From: Chromera velia
Lineage: Eukaryota > Sar > Chromeraceae
DNA length: 22,500 nt
Direction of reading: 5' to 3'
NCBI GenBank assembly: GCA_018398765.1
Contig: JAHBMJ010003557.1
Location: forward strand, 39,085 to 61,584
Shown: positions 9,187 to 20,084 of the stretch, one piece after another
Position numbering within the stretch: position 1 is the stretch's first letter
How the letters are laid out: each line of letters begins with the position of its first letter
Made by a program: the position numbers and the translations under genes
The notes under the pieces: model-generated
Database searches by the model: none
The model's input: the letters and a program-made list of their open reading frames with translations, nothing else
Told to the model about the DNA's origin: nothing

Positions 9187-10548
9187 ATGCCTGCAGGAAG
9201 AGCCATCGCCTGTCTTCTGAACATCAATCGTCCAGTGCTTTACACGTTCGAAAATCTACTCGTCGGAAATCTAGTGTTGGTTAAGATCGAGAGTACCTCC
9301 AAAACTCCTGGTCAGCGGTTTAACCAATATCATTTGTACTACCCTTGGGGGGCGTCTGTGATTTGTATACTCGTTTTACCGCCCACAATGAGCAAAACCT
9401 GTTTAGAACACCTCAAAAAATTACTGCTCAAACTCTTGACTGAATACCGGCTAAAGAGTCTGATCCGTTTGTTTAAGTCCCGCCAAGAGTGGCTCGTCAA
9501 TGTCTTATGGGAACATGTCCTCACAACTTTTCGAAAATTTCGTGACAACTCAGATATTGTGAAGAACGTATACCGAACCGACTCATATCTTCTTTGGTCT
9601 GACTACCACTTTTCTCCAGAGTATGTCTTAGATCCAGGGTATACTATATCCCTTAACCCAGCTGATCAGTCAGATTGGATGCAACAAGACCACACAGTAC
9701 CGTCTGCAGTGGCACTGAGTCTTAAGGAAAAAGAAGAAAACAAAAGGATGCATGAGCTCCAATAGTATTGAACAACAGAATAAGCAAAGCAGATGACAGT
9801 CCAGGAGCTGCGGTGGGCAGCAGGGTTTGATTATGAAGCACCGGCTGGAGACATAAATTTGTTGAACGAATACCTTAGAGTGAAAGGTATACCCGGGCCC
9901 ACTGATAGAGGTAGCCAAGCAGTGTCCGACGTAACAGCAACAACTGAGTGGGAAGTAGAAGAGATTTTAGATTATGACGAGTGATGAAATCGGTACAAAG
10001 TGAGGTGGAAAGACTATCCACTTGGAAAAGATAATCCTGATTGGGTGAATGCTGCCGATTTTAAAAGCTGTGGTGACCGGTTGTTGATTGAGTATCACCA
10101 CAAAATTGGAAAAGATCTCCAGCTCCTTGATCAGCATTTTACCGTATTGGACTTTGACCAATGGGAGCAAAACTATGATCCATCATCTTCAACAACGATG
10201 AGAATAAAAAAAAAGAATGAAGAAGAGGAAAACATAGAATTTACACTAAGTACAGAGTTGAAATATTATTTTAAATATCAGATTTCATCCGCTTTTTAAG
10301 AAGAACTCGCTCAAACACATCCTACATTAAAGGTATTATATGAATCAGGAAGAGAAATACAGAGAAAACCTCGTTCACCCATGGCACCTGATTAAATAAT
10401 GATAAGCTCTCAAGATCAACAGGCAAAGAGCTCATCAGGATGGATTAAAGCGATTTGGTCAACGCCTCAAAAGCAAACGGCCTCTTTTGGTTGTTCTGCT
10501 AAGCATGGTATCTTTCAGGAGATGGAAGATTTCATGCAAGATGACTAG
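9187..10548 (+). pseudogene. Degraded chromodomain protein, possible integrase C-terminus
   Basis: One frame runs from ATG 9187 to TAG 10546 (454 codons) with no frameshift but with internal stops at TAG 9763, TGA 9769, TAA 9781, tandem TGA 9982 and 9985, TAA 10297 and TAA 10393. At 9946-10100 it encodes a clear chromodomain: TTEWEVEEILDYDE, then after the two TGAs NRYKVRWKDYPLG, DNPDWVNAADF and a C-terminal helix LLIEYHHKIG, with the aromatic and Trp-Lys positions of the fold. Near the start, ENLLVGNLVLVKIE followed by QRFNQYH resembles the GPY/F region at the C-terminus of retroviral-type integrases. Integrases with chromodomains occur in Ty3/gypsy chromoviruses and Maverick/Polintons (known). 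The catalytic DDE core is not present upstream. The tail is Gln/Ser-rich and ends acidic (EMEDFMQDD). The chromodomain call is firm; the integrase call is tentative. Confidence 0.7.
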
Positions 10549-11407
10549 TCAACATACCAAAGTAGTAGCCCTTGTAGTAATACTCTTTGCAGCTCCCAAC
10601 AACCATATCAGCCGGAACCACCGGGGTTTCACTACACCATAGTCGTTTCAAAAAGAATTGGTGAACGCGTTGTTGCATAGCTGATAAAGAGTGTACTATA
10701 TAATCAAAAAATGACTTTGTACTTTGGCTTCTCCAAATAGCCAAGTGGACATTTGTGAAATGATATATTTTCAAAAGCAATTGAGACTATGTCTGTATAA
10801 TTTTTGTTTTTATATTTAAATGTAAGTGTACATGATTTTTTCAACAAAAATATGCAAGCTTTGGGTGCATATTGAGAGGACATGTGCATGTGACGCAAAT
10901 CTGTACGTTGAAAGGCGGACAAACATGAGTGATATCAGCAAAAAGTGTTTTATGGATGAAAAAAATACCAGCTTCAGGTAAATGCCTACAAGACTTCTAG
11001 CAAACCCAGAAAAAATCCTGAACAAACCCTCAATAGACTCCGATTTGCACTGCTTTCACCCCGTCACTGCACTGCTATAGATGTTATACCTCCCTATACA
11101 CTCACTTCTTTCCGTGCTTTCGATGGCACATGCAGCTACTGTGGGGCAAAGCATCATCCGATTTGAGGGAAACTGTTTAAGTCTGCAGGTATTTTTGTAT
11201 GAATTCGGAAATAGAATTAGATATGGATAGAATTCCAAGGGCTCTTCCCATGTTTGTTTCATACTAGAGTACATTATTCTCCTGAGAGACTTTTTTTCAT
11301 TGTTTCCATGTCTTGATGTCTTTAAACTCCTCTTCCATATGATCTTCACTATTGCCTCTCATTAGACCATAAGAGTACATCGTTGTGCACTGAGCAGATT
11401 TCATTAT
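10549..11407. other. Ambiguous coding-like DNA between remnants
   Basis: Both strands show interrupted protein-like frames. The minus strand has open stretches at 10532-10780, 10704-10922, 10816-11025 and 11056-11349, the last with TWEEPLEFYPYLILF and many polar residues. The plus frame of the chromodomain remnant also stays protein-like past its TAG into 10549-10680. On the minus strand the 11408-12618 remnant can be read on through its TAA to about 11295 (EEEFKDIKTWKQ). I cannot decide between these by eye and assign no gene. Confidence 0.3.
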
Positions 11408-12618
11408 TTATGTTTTCAAAAATTCACCAAACTCGTTTTTGTTGAATACAAAGTCAAGGTTTTGCATAAGCTGCTTAAATTTGGACGAAGTCTTCAAATA
11501 TTCTTTCACAAAGGCACCATACTGTGTCAGAAAAAACGAAGAAGTGCCTCTGAATCAAGCGTTTAATATTCATTTCAAATTACTTAGACAACCAGTCAAT
11601 CAACGATTGAAACTGGTTGTCCTAGTACCACCAAAACTTCTTTGATGTTTTTTTATCACACCCAATGTGCCAAAATTCCCAGGGATTATTTCTATTTGAG
11701 ACTTTTGATCCCCATTTTACAGAAGAGGTATCAGTTGGAATGTATACAAAATTATGGAACCCATTCTCCCATGGTTGAAACGGTTGACCTTTTTCAAAGA
11801 TATCCTTGATTGGCACAAGCGCTAGAGCATACTGTGAGCTCTCAATGGCTCTTTCTAATTCATTGTAGTCGAATGGTACTGGTCTACTTTACGCTGCAGC
11901 ACTGCTACTCTACGGTGTCTGTGCTACAAAACTATCAATCACTAGTCGTTGCTCTGCTTCTTTCAGGGGAGCAAATGATGGAAGTTGTCTTTCAAGGTTA
12001 TTTGTTCCACCTAAAAAGAATAATTTTTTTTCTAACAAGGGAAAATCAGTTGACCGCTCATTATAGAGTGGAGGGGGTACATGCTTCCAGAGAAGTTTTG
12101 TATATTCCTCTAGAGTGGACCTTAAAGAGCGAGGGAGGCAGTCCCATGGTAGATTTGTTTAGCTGAATTGGTAGTCGTCAAGGGATGAAATTCTCTCAGC
12201 TTCTATTTTTTCTGCTCCTACAGGCAACGACACTGGTGTTAATAGGCTTTCAATACATTTTATAATGCTAAAATGTCTTTCCCACCAAGTTTTTTCCTTT
12301 TTGCTGTTGTTTTTCTTTTTATCTTTGTCCTTGATTATCTTGCTGCTATCATCGCTATGTGATGTGTTCTGGTTGCTTTTCATTTCATTGGTAATGGTAA
12401 TGGTAGTGGTCGAGAGGGTGGTACCGCTGCTACTGCTACTGCTGCTACTACTGCTAACTACTGCTACTCAGACCTGGAGTCTCTCTTTCCATATAAATAT
12501 CAAGCAGAGCACTCAAGTCAAGCAGACACTCCTTTTCTTCTATTGTATGACTATAATTAAGATGGGTTCATGTGCAATCATCTATATAACTAATCATAAT
12601 GTATTCTACGATAATCAT
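11408..12618 (-). pseudogene. Degraded coding remnant, minus strand, unknown family
   Basis: Read on the minus strand from ATG 12616-12618, a protein-like frame covers about 400 codons. It starts LLDLSALLDIYMERETPGL, followed by a Ser tract (12425-12462) in which one extra base shifts the frame. Next come a Lys/Asp-rich linker (KDKDKKKNNSKKEK), WWERHF, LPWDCLPRSLRSTLEEYTK, WKHVPPPLY, LEKKLFFLGGT, NPWEFWHIGCD and a final FNKNEFGEFLKT. Internal stops are TGA 12568-12570, TAA 12159-12161, TAG 11910-11912, TAA 11889-11891, TAG 11622-11624 and TAA 11580-11582. A second frameshift lies near 11520-11560. Trp- and Pro-rich motifs and charged helices argue for genuine former coding sequence, but I know no matching family. 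A plus-strand open frame at 11810-12166 is the antisense of this and is hydrophobic and compositionally poor. Confidence 0.5.
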
Positions 12619-13128
12619 TTTGATTAGAACAGACAGACATACAAAAAAGCTAAACTTGCCAGTCATATCCCATACCTGCTACTGGCATAGCCTACTGCAT
12701 GCAAAATTGAGTTGTGTAGTGAAAAAATGTTTTCATGCTAAATGTGAAACCCGTTTTCTCCTTCTTAATTGACAAAAATTGTCAAATAACTCAATTTATT
12801 TGTATACTTTCCCCTGAATACCACCTTCTTGACAAATTGACAAAAATGTTACTTAATAAAAGTTTTAAAACATTTTTACTTTTGGCAGGAAAAAAAGGGA
12901 TGAATACAATTGCTGAATAACTACAGAAAAGTATGCCGGCACTCAACAATATCAGAGCAAAAAAGTGTAGACACGCTCACAGATATTTTTGAAAGAAGTT
13001 TAATATATGAGTACATCCACCAGATAAAAACTATGAATATGAGGCTTATTACATAATATACCTATGCCGCACACTTTTTCCTCTAATATTTAAAAATATA
13101 AATACTTTTCAATTAAGCGTCATTTTTA
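12619..13128. other. AT-rich spacer
   Basis: A plus-strand open frame at 12735-12920 (61 codons) and interrupted minus frames exist, but none has support. No RNA gene is seen. Confidence 0.4.
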
Positions 13129-13675
13129 TCAAATTGTTAAGAAGGTGCAATTCAGGTTGTGATGTTTAGAAAACTTGAAACTTTTGATAATTTTATTATA
13201 AACTGGTTTCCACCTTTTAATTCTATTTGTAAAACAGTGGCTCTTTATATCAAAAAAGTTATCAGTAAACTTATGTAACAAAATAATGTATACACGTACA
13301 CCATGAACATTGATCCACCTATCTATATCCATTCTATGATCTAAAGGAGCCATACTCCTCAAGCGTTTGTAACATAATATTATATAACAAGGTCTTCACC
13401 AGCTATCCAGCACCGCTGTTACCGTTTTTTTACTTAACAGTTGTGGTGTGGAGAAACAGTAGTGCCGCTTCAATACCAGATTATTGTGACGTGCAAAGAA
13501 TGTTATTATAAAGGCTTTTACCTCGGGTTTGGCCCTAATCATCAACTTCCATAAATTCATCTATTTCTCTTTGTACATCAGAAGATATCAGTTGTTGGTG
13601 TCCCAAAGGTGGTTTAGAAGGACGTTTTGGTGCACGGATAGCTTAATCCAGTATGCAGAAAGACACTTCTTCCAT
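13129..13675 (-). pseudogene. Degraded minus-strand remnant(s) with acidic C-terminus
   Basis: Two overlapping minus-strand frames look coding. The upstream one begins at ATG 13673-13675 (MEEVSFCILD), has TAA at 13643-13645, continues AIRAPKRPSKPPLG and ends QREIDEFMEVDD before TAG 13535-13537. The second covers 13560-13129 (KAFIITFFARHNNLVLKRHY, one TGA at 13396-13398, then MDIDRWINVHGVRVY and a Lys-rich end at TGA/13129). They may be one gene joined by a frameshift or two separate pieces. No family is recognised. The acidic end resembles the end of the chromodomain remnant (EMEDFMQDD). Confidence 0.35.
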
Positions 13676-14334
13676 TGACAACCATACCAGAATAGAAAAA
13701 TGTTTTCCAAAAAAGAGAAATATCTGATAAAAGCGAAAAAAACGCAAACATTTTACATTGTTGTCTCATCTTGTCTACATGGTTGATTGATATTGATCAT
13801 CATTGATTTGTCGGTTAAGCTCTATGTTAACGTTATATTTAAAAATAAAGAATTTTTTATACCTGTTTATCTATTTGTTTATCATATTGTTCTCTAGATT
13901 TTTCTGTGGTTCAATGTTCATGAAAACGGTATAAAACGGATCGAGAATTAGTCAATCAATTAGTTACTAGATGGAGGAAGCTTTAGGATGTTTGAGACAA
14001 ATTATTATGCATAGTAGTAGTCACGGTAACAGAGTAATGTAGAGAGATTATACAAGATTATGGACGGATAATGGACCTTTGATCATCATTTGATTAATTA
14101 GTTAACTAGTTAATCAAGATGGTAGTAAAAAATATCATGTAGAATATTCTGTACCTAGCTCTGTACATAGCTAGGATTTTATAGGATTTCAGGCCATAGA
14201 TTTTTAGCTGGAGTTTTGTATGATTCTATGTTGTTTTATACCGTGTATAGCTAGCTCTGTAGTTTTAACTAACTAGGATTTTACTAATTTTTAGACCAAT
14301 TTTTATAGGATGAAAGCTAGAATTCTGCGTAGGA
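13676..14334. other. AT-rich DNA with palindrome and degenerate GGATTTTA repeats
   Basis: Bases 14090-14117 form a nearly perfect 28-base palindrome centred on GTTAAC. Bases 14150-14300 contain several TAGCTAGGATTTTA-like units reminiscent of the foldback element at 1353-1620, possibly an eroded relative. There is no gene. Confidence 0.45.
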
Positions 14335-14417
14335 ATGACTGACTGACTGACTGACTGACTGACTGACTGACTGACTGACTGACTGAATGAATGAATGAAT
14401 GAATGAATGAATGAATG
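14335..14417. repeat. GACT then GAAT tetranucleotide microsatellite
   Basis: About twelve GACT units (14335-14384) change directly into about eight GAAT units (to 14417). The tract marks the right edge of the AT-rich island; GC content rises beyond about 14450. Confidence 0.95.
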
Positions 14418-16035
14418 GATGAATCAATCTAGGAATTAATCGATTGAGGCAGTGAAAGCCGGTGAGTACACCACTTGAGCTCGATCTGGCCAACTGCGGG
14501 GCATAGGAGCTATTAAAGCCTTGGAGTCTATCAGTTAGAGTATTACTCTCATCCCCTCTCCTTTCCTTTTTCTAAATGACGGAATCGCTCTAGGAATCGC
14601 TTCCGCCTTCCCCTTCGCCCGTGTCTTCCTGGAAATTCAATCGCACGCGAAAACATTCTGACTGTAGCAAACTTCTTTTGCAACAAAAAAAGAAAGAGGG
14701 AATAAGCGCCTTTACAGCATGGTCACTCTCGCTCGTGCACTGCCGGCCGTCCATCTCCACTCTGAGTCAGCAATCTAGGTCTCTCCGGCGAGACGCACTC
14801 AGCTAACCACCACCTCGAAGTTCTACCTGGAGTCGACTCACCTTGGAGGATCTTGCAGGTCCCACCCATGCAGCCACCCTCCTTCGTTGACGTACGTTCT
14901 GGTCGGTTTGTCTTCGGTCAGACTCGCACTCTGAAGAGCCAACGTTCCTGTCAAGTCCTCTGCACCAAGTCGCCTGCGGACAGACATCTCATAATTAAGA
15001 GAGAAGCAGGGTGTGCAGTTTGCCATACACGGTACATGCATCATTGTGCTTTTTCTTTCTCCATCAATGCCTTCCATCCGGGCAGAATGCCATTTCTTTT
15101 TAGCTCCTCCACCTAGCACCTGTTGACAAGGAGACCTGGATTTCTCAGCATTCTTGACGGACTCCAGAGTCAGGCGCCCTCCTCACGCCTGCATGCAATC
15201 GTATGATTGCATGTCCCGCCATCCGGCCTCGCTGCACGGGAATTAACTCTGGGTAAACATGTAGAACTGGCGAACTGTTTTAGAATAGCCCACCATGTAT
15301 CTACCCGATTCCCATGTTTAGAAAGAAGCACAGCCAAACCGAGAAGCAAAGCACTGCCCTGACCTGCTGCCAACGTACATGCCGATCCCCCAGCAACGTC
15401 TCCCGAGCAAGGATCGAGAAAATCCCTTCGTACGTGCTTCCAGGCTGCACGGTTGAGTACGTCTGTCGGCTCCCCCGGCCGTCTTCCTGCCAAGCAAGAG
15501 AAGGAGAGTCTTCTGAGGAGTGCGAGAGTGAGAAGAGTGAAAAGGATCTTTCGAAGCGGAGTATATTAATATACACCTCTAGCTGCTCATATATGCATTA
15601 TCCAATGCAGGCTGTATGTTTGAATTGTTATGTGTATCGGTATTGCATGCATGAGCTATAGAGGGCTCCGACGAAGAACCGCGGCCTCAATTATAAAGAT
15701 TTCAAAATTAGTGCGCAATACAGAGCGAAGCAATCTGTATTGATGATTCATGCATATATAAACACCTCACCACGTACTTAAATCTGCATGCAATGCCATG
15801 CATGCAGTACTTATCCTAGGCAGTATCTGAGGAAGACCGAGGAAGACTGTCACATAGAAACGCAAGAACAAACAACAGAATCAGAAGAGCACACAGAAGA
15901 GGACGAGGGACCCCCCATACCTTTTGACAATTCTCTGCCATTATATATCCTCCTCGTCTCTTGCCTCCCAACAGAGAATCAGACTGAACCTTTCCTCCTC
16001 TTTCTCCCTTCGGGAACGTCAGGTCAGCGGTTGTG
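14418..16035. other. Intergenic DNA upstream of the 16036 gene
   Basis: Open frames occur on both strands at 14838-15119 and 15170-15661, but no splice-supported gene emerges. CATGCAATC-GTAT-GATTGCATG at 15192-15213 is a perfect 9-base hairpin. Bases 15560-15810 are rich in TGCATG, GCATGC and TATATA palindromes. The last 200 bases are probably promoter and 5' leader of the next gene (inference). Confidence 0.4.
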
Positions 16036-16880
16036 ATGAACTCCGACTCCGAAGGCACCGGCGGCCTACACGAGTCCGGGTCGTGGTCCGACCCTGAGGC
16101 TCCATTAGATGGTCAGTAATTGACGGCATATAGTCAGAGACAAAGCATGTTTGAGTCTGTGAAGCTGCGGCAGACAATGCCAGTTATATACACCGCTGGT
16201 TAAGGGGAACTTGGTTCCTGCTCCCTTGATTGAGTCTTTCTCTTCAAGGGATGTGGGCGTCAAGCTCTGACTGAGAGAAGGTCCACCAGCATCGTCGCTC
16301 GGCAGACACATGCATAAGGGCTGGCTATCAGACTACTATCAGTTGAGGTTTTCCCTCTTTACTGACTGTCACGTCCGTAAACGCAACTCCACTTGCTTAA
16401 ACCTCTGTTTAGTCTCTATGCACTTCCCTCTGCAATGCATATGCTGTGTATTGCAGGCGAAACCAACACAACAACCACTTCCTCAACCGTTGGGCCAGAA
16501 ACAAAGAAGTCGTTGAAGCTATTCGAGAAGAGATAAGCGACATCAAGAACAAGATTCTAAACCTGAACATCCCCTCAGCGATGAAGGAGGCCCTTGTGAA
16601 ACTGCTGAAAGTGCCAGAATCATCCTCCAAGAAGAAGGCTTTCAGAAAGGTCCTCAAGGAGACCGTAGACCCCATGATCAGCGTTATCTCTGAGTCCAAC
16701 TACACCTGTGGACTGTCGCCGACCCGCAAGCGCCAGGTTCAAGTCACCGCCTACATCCAACTGCCAACAAGAAACAAGAAGGTGCACTTCATCATGACTC
16801 GACGTCACAAGGAAAACTGCGAGGCCTTCAAATCCCGCCTGGCATCGACTCTCGGGGTGGAGGTCAACATCCTCACATGA
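16036..16880 (+). CDS. Two-exon gene for a small charged protein, unknown function
   Basis: Exon 1 is 16036-16115, the intron 16116-16456 (341 bases; donor CA|GTAATT, acceptor TATTGCAG), and exon 2 is 16457-16880, ending in TGA. This donor keeps the phase of exon 2; the neighbouring GT at 16112 would lead to an early stop. The product is about 167 residues. The N-terminus (MNSDSEGTGGLHESGSWSD) is acidic and low-complexity. Residues about 40-100 are helical and charged (NKEVVEAIREEISDIKNKIL, then SSSKKKAFRKVLKETVDP), suggesting a coiled coil. The C-terminal 60 residues (RKRQVQVTAYIQLPTRNKKV) look like a small basic beta-rich domain. There is no signal peptide or membrane segment. I know no family; nucleic-acid binding is only a guess from the charge. 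Strong C/G third-position bias supports exon 2. Confidence 0.65.
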
Positions 16881-16995
16881 AGCATGCATCAAGCAGCTAG
16901 TGAGAGAGCAAAACAGATGTGCTCGTCGGGGTTTCTGTTGAAGAAAATATGTACAAGTATTTTATCCCCCATGCACTGGCTCCTGATCAGTGGTG

Positions 16996-17162
16996 CAGGC
17001 TGTCTGCCTGCCTGTCCGTGCGTCTGTGCGTCTGTTCACCTGCCTCTCTGTCTGCGAAAAGAAAAAGCAAGACCAACCAGAAAACATTCTCTCCGTCGAC
17101 CTCTCTGTCTGTTTGTCCGTCTGTCTGCCTGCCTGCCTGCCTGCCCGCCTGCTTGTCTGTTG
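16996..17162. repeat. CTGT/CTGC tetranucleotide repeat tract
   Basis: Degenerate CTGC/CTGT/CCGT units at 16996-17060 and again at 17100-17162, separated by a purine-rich spacer. The overlapping Cys/Leu/Pro-rich frames on both strands are repeat artefacts. Confidence 0.85.
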
Positions 17163-17960
17163 GATAAATGGCGCACTTCAGAAAACATAATAGACAAACA
17201 GTCATAAACTTATTTTGCGGGGGCTTGCAAAATTCATTGCGTTTCGATGCAACGTTTTGTAGATGCATTTTATAAACTCGTTTTTTAACATGCATGCAGG
17301 TATTTAGATTTCAAATACCACTATAATACCACTAGAAATGCCACTGTGTAGACCACTGTAGTATAATTTAAGGTAGTTCCTACTCAAATTCTTCTGTGAT
17401 ACAAAACTATGCATATCATGAAAACATGAATACTTATAATTAACTATGCTTAAGCTTCTAATTAATCATCAGTTACCAGTTATAGTTAGAAGATGGCTAA
17501 CCCTAGTTTGACAGTTTGTCGGAGTGCTACTAGTAAACTCATATCATCAGATGCCACTGCAATAAACAAACTTATTAATTTTAATATGAAATGCATACAC
17601 AATACTATTAGTACCTAAAATACTAAATGTATACTGCATTGTATAGTCCTATAATGTTCTATGTATAGTTTAACTGCCTAGCTAACTGCTTTGATAGCGT
17701 TACGCTGTTAGGCAGTCACAGTGTTAGCCGGATGCTAGACTGCATGCTAGAATTAAATTTAAATATTTTTAAATAACATTTTTAAAAACTATTTAAAAAA
17801 CAATAGTATAATAATGGTTGATTAGTTTGAGTGTTACAGACTAGCTTAAAAATTGCACAATAATTATTATAATTCTATAAAACTATGTGTATACTTTTAG
17901 TAATGCACGATCATTGGTAGCACCTCAGGTTAGTAGTAGCACCGCTTAATCCTCAAGCTG
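17163..17960. other. AT-rich patch without gene
   Basis: An AT-rich block of about 750 bases, resembling 1621-2900 and the 7-14 kb island in composition. It contains several ACCACT units near 17318-17360 and many short palindromes. There is no usable open frame. Confidence 0.5.
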
Positions 17961-18432
17961 ATTTTTATCCGAGTCTGGGTAATGAATTCTGGGCCCAATT
18001 CTTGCTTCTTAGCAATTCACGATTTGGAGTCTCGATGGCACTCTCAATTTCGTTTTTCAAGCACTTTTCTAATTGGGAGGCATCATTCTTTTTTTTGTTA
18101 TTCCTTCTCATTTCTCAGCAAGTGGGGTCCTCTCTCACCCTCTGAATCGGAGTGGGTGATATTCGGTGCCTCTGGCAAATATCTCCGCACGCCTCCTGCG
18201 TAGAAAGAACCTGAGCAGATGGCAGCTTCCCTCAAGCAAAAGGGCAGACCCGCTTGCCTTTCGCAAAAGCCTACCAACTATCAAGTGAGCAGAAGAGCTC
18301 AAAAAAGACCCAGTGTTTGCCACCCCCAAGTGTTAGTCTCTCAGTCCTTATCCTGGAACGGACACGAGACCTTTTCCTCCTTCTTCCTTTGTGCTCTCTT
18401 CTAGAACATCCAGAGGGATCAACATTGCATTG
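17961..18432. other. Intergenic, no supported gene
   Basis: Only short overlapping open frames; no domain signal or coherent splice sites. Confidence 0.4.
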
Positions 18433-18453
18433 CACACATACACACACACACAT

Positions 18454-18484
<31 letters not shown>

Positions 18485-18490
18485 TACACA
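18433..18490. repeat. CA dinucleotide microsatellite
   Basis: (CA)n interrupted by single CATA units, ending in TATACACATACACATAC. Confidence 0.95.
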
Positions 18491-19300
18491 TACTGTTTTA
18501 CCTATCAAGTAGACATACAGAGACGGTAGTGACACACGGCAACCAGACAGAGGCAGACTTGACAACTTGAAATGATAGGAGAAGGAAACAGAATAAGTGA
18601 ATCCAATCAGAGAGGGGTGCTCTTTTCCTTTGATTTTATGACTGATAGCCCCACGTTTCTTTTCTCTTATACCTTTCTCTCGACATGCTCAATCTGCACA
18701 GAATCTGTGCTTCCCCCCTTTTGTTTGAAACAAAACCTGCAGCGAGCAAGCGACTAACACATAACCACCATTGGAAAGAGGCATCCAACAAAGAGGCAAG
18801 TAAGAGTGACTGACGAGTTGGTGTAACATGCACTCCCTCTTTGCGTACGTCTTGTTGCCTTCTTCAACGATCTGCAGTCACAAAATGATCAAGGTAGAGT
18901 GGAGGAGAAGGGCCTGCAATCGCACACAGAGCCACGGGAGACTGCTACATCGGCGTCTGCAAGGCTGACCGGTGCCTGTTCCCGCTGTGAGTCCCTCACA
19001 TCCCCCCGCTGTGCTCTCCTTTTCTGCGTGTGGGTTGTCTCTTTCGCAGACGGAGACGCTTCCGTGTAGGTGAAAGGACCGTGACATAGCACGAGCTCAC
19101 CAACGAAAAGACACAGAAATGCGGGAGACGCGACAGCTGTAGGTGAGGCCAAGACAAGGAGACGGAACAAAAAACCAGGGGGGAGCGTCAAAGACTAGCT
19201 AACAAGCAGAGGAAGACGAACAGAAAGAAGATGTTTCACAGCAACTTCGTACTACGTACATCTTAGCAAACTTTGATCAAGGTGCTTGTGATGATGTTCA
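18491..19300. other. Intergenic, no supported gene
   Basis: Minus-strand open frames at 18889-19191 give a hydrophobic start but lack an ATG at their 5' end and have no splice support. No RNA gene is recognised. Confidence 0.35.
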
Positions 19301-19441
19301 CTGCTTAAAAAAACTGAACGATTGCGCCCTCTACGTACACTGATGCCCTCCTGTTACCGCGGGCGCGCGACAGGCGGCACACGTTACGGGCTGCTAAAAC
19401 AAACTGAACGATTGCCCCTTTTACACTGTATGTATGATGCC
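19301..19441 (+). repeat. 50-base direct repeat, period 90
   Basis: CTGCTTAAAAAAACTGAACG at 19301 and CTGCTAAAACAAACTGAACG at 19391 begin two similar stretches of about 50 bases that share ATTGC, CCCC/CCCT, TACAC and TGATGCC in order. They are separated by GC-rich sequence. Confidence 0.7.
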
Positions 19442-20084
19442 ATCGCACACACGGCATGCACGCGCGAAATTCTCGTTCCAGGCCTACGCGTTTGACCGTT
19501 CGTGATGCTACACTGGCACCTCCCCCCTGAAGAGGTGTTGTTCCCGCTATCGCCGGCTTGGGGGCCGAGCGTAGGAAAGCACATCCATAAGAGCATCCTT
19601 CAGGGTTTGTGTCAAACATCCGGTCACGCCGCGTGGTACTCCATTTGAGCCTAATGGGAACTGAGACCTTTCGCTTGCGTGGGTTGACGTGTGAACGCCA
19701 GGTCTAGCCGAGCTTATGCACAGTTACGGACCACAGACTTCTTTTGAGCTCACGTGCGTTTGGTGTTTGGATTGCGCGACCTTTTTGCTGTTTGAGCATC
19801 TTTGGGAAGACTGGTGTTACCGTGGTTGCGCCTTGGAGGGAACAACCCACCAAAGAGGATACTCACCGCTTCGTCCACAACCCTGAAGAGAGCAAGTAAG
19901 AGCTGTACACCACCATGCATATAGATATTTGTCTCTTACCACGCAAGTGAAAGGAAGTGGTGCTCATCTCTTGTCACAGCAATGTGTGTGTCTTTTATGT
20001 ACCGAGTCCCCACGGATGTTTCCTTCACAGTCTCTTTATACCCGTTGCATGTGCACTTTTTCGTCGGGCCTCTAACACCTCCTG
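19442..20084. other. Intergenic, moderately GC-rich
   Basis: No frame has convincing composition. An ATG at 19915 in good initiation context opens only a very short frame. Confidence 0.4.

Noticed and set aside
11810-12166. Plus-strand open frame of 118 codons
   Set aside because: It is antisense to the minus-strand remnant, whose reading is richer in charged residues, Trp and Pro; the plus reading is hydrophobic with many Leu/Phe/Cys/His.
7486-13675. A true ciliate-type code (TAA/TAG = Gln) used by the island genes
   Set aside because: Host genes in the same window end in TAA, TAG and TGA, TGA breaks are also present, frameshifts occur, and the stop mix matches AT-rich base composition; decay is simpler.
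16987-17295. Minus-strand frame rich in Arg-Gln-Ala-Gly repeats
   Set aside because: Translation of the CTGC/CTGT repeat tract.
18878-19191. Minus-strand frames with a signal-peptide-like start
   Set aside because: The apparent start is not ATG, the frames overlap each other and there are no splice sites to extend them.
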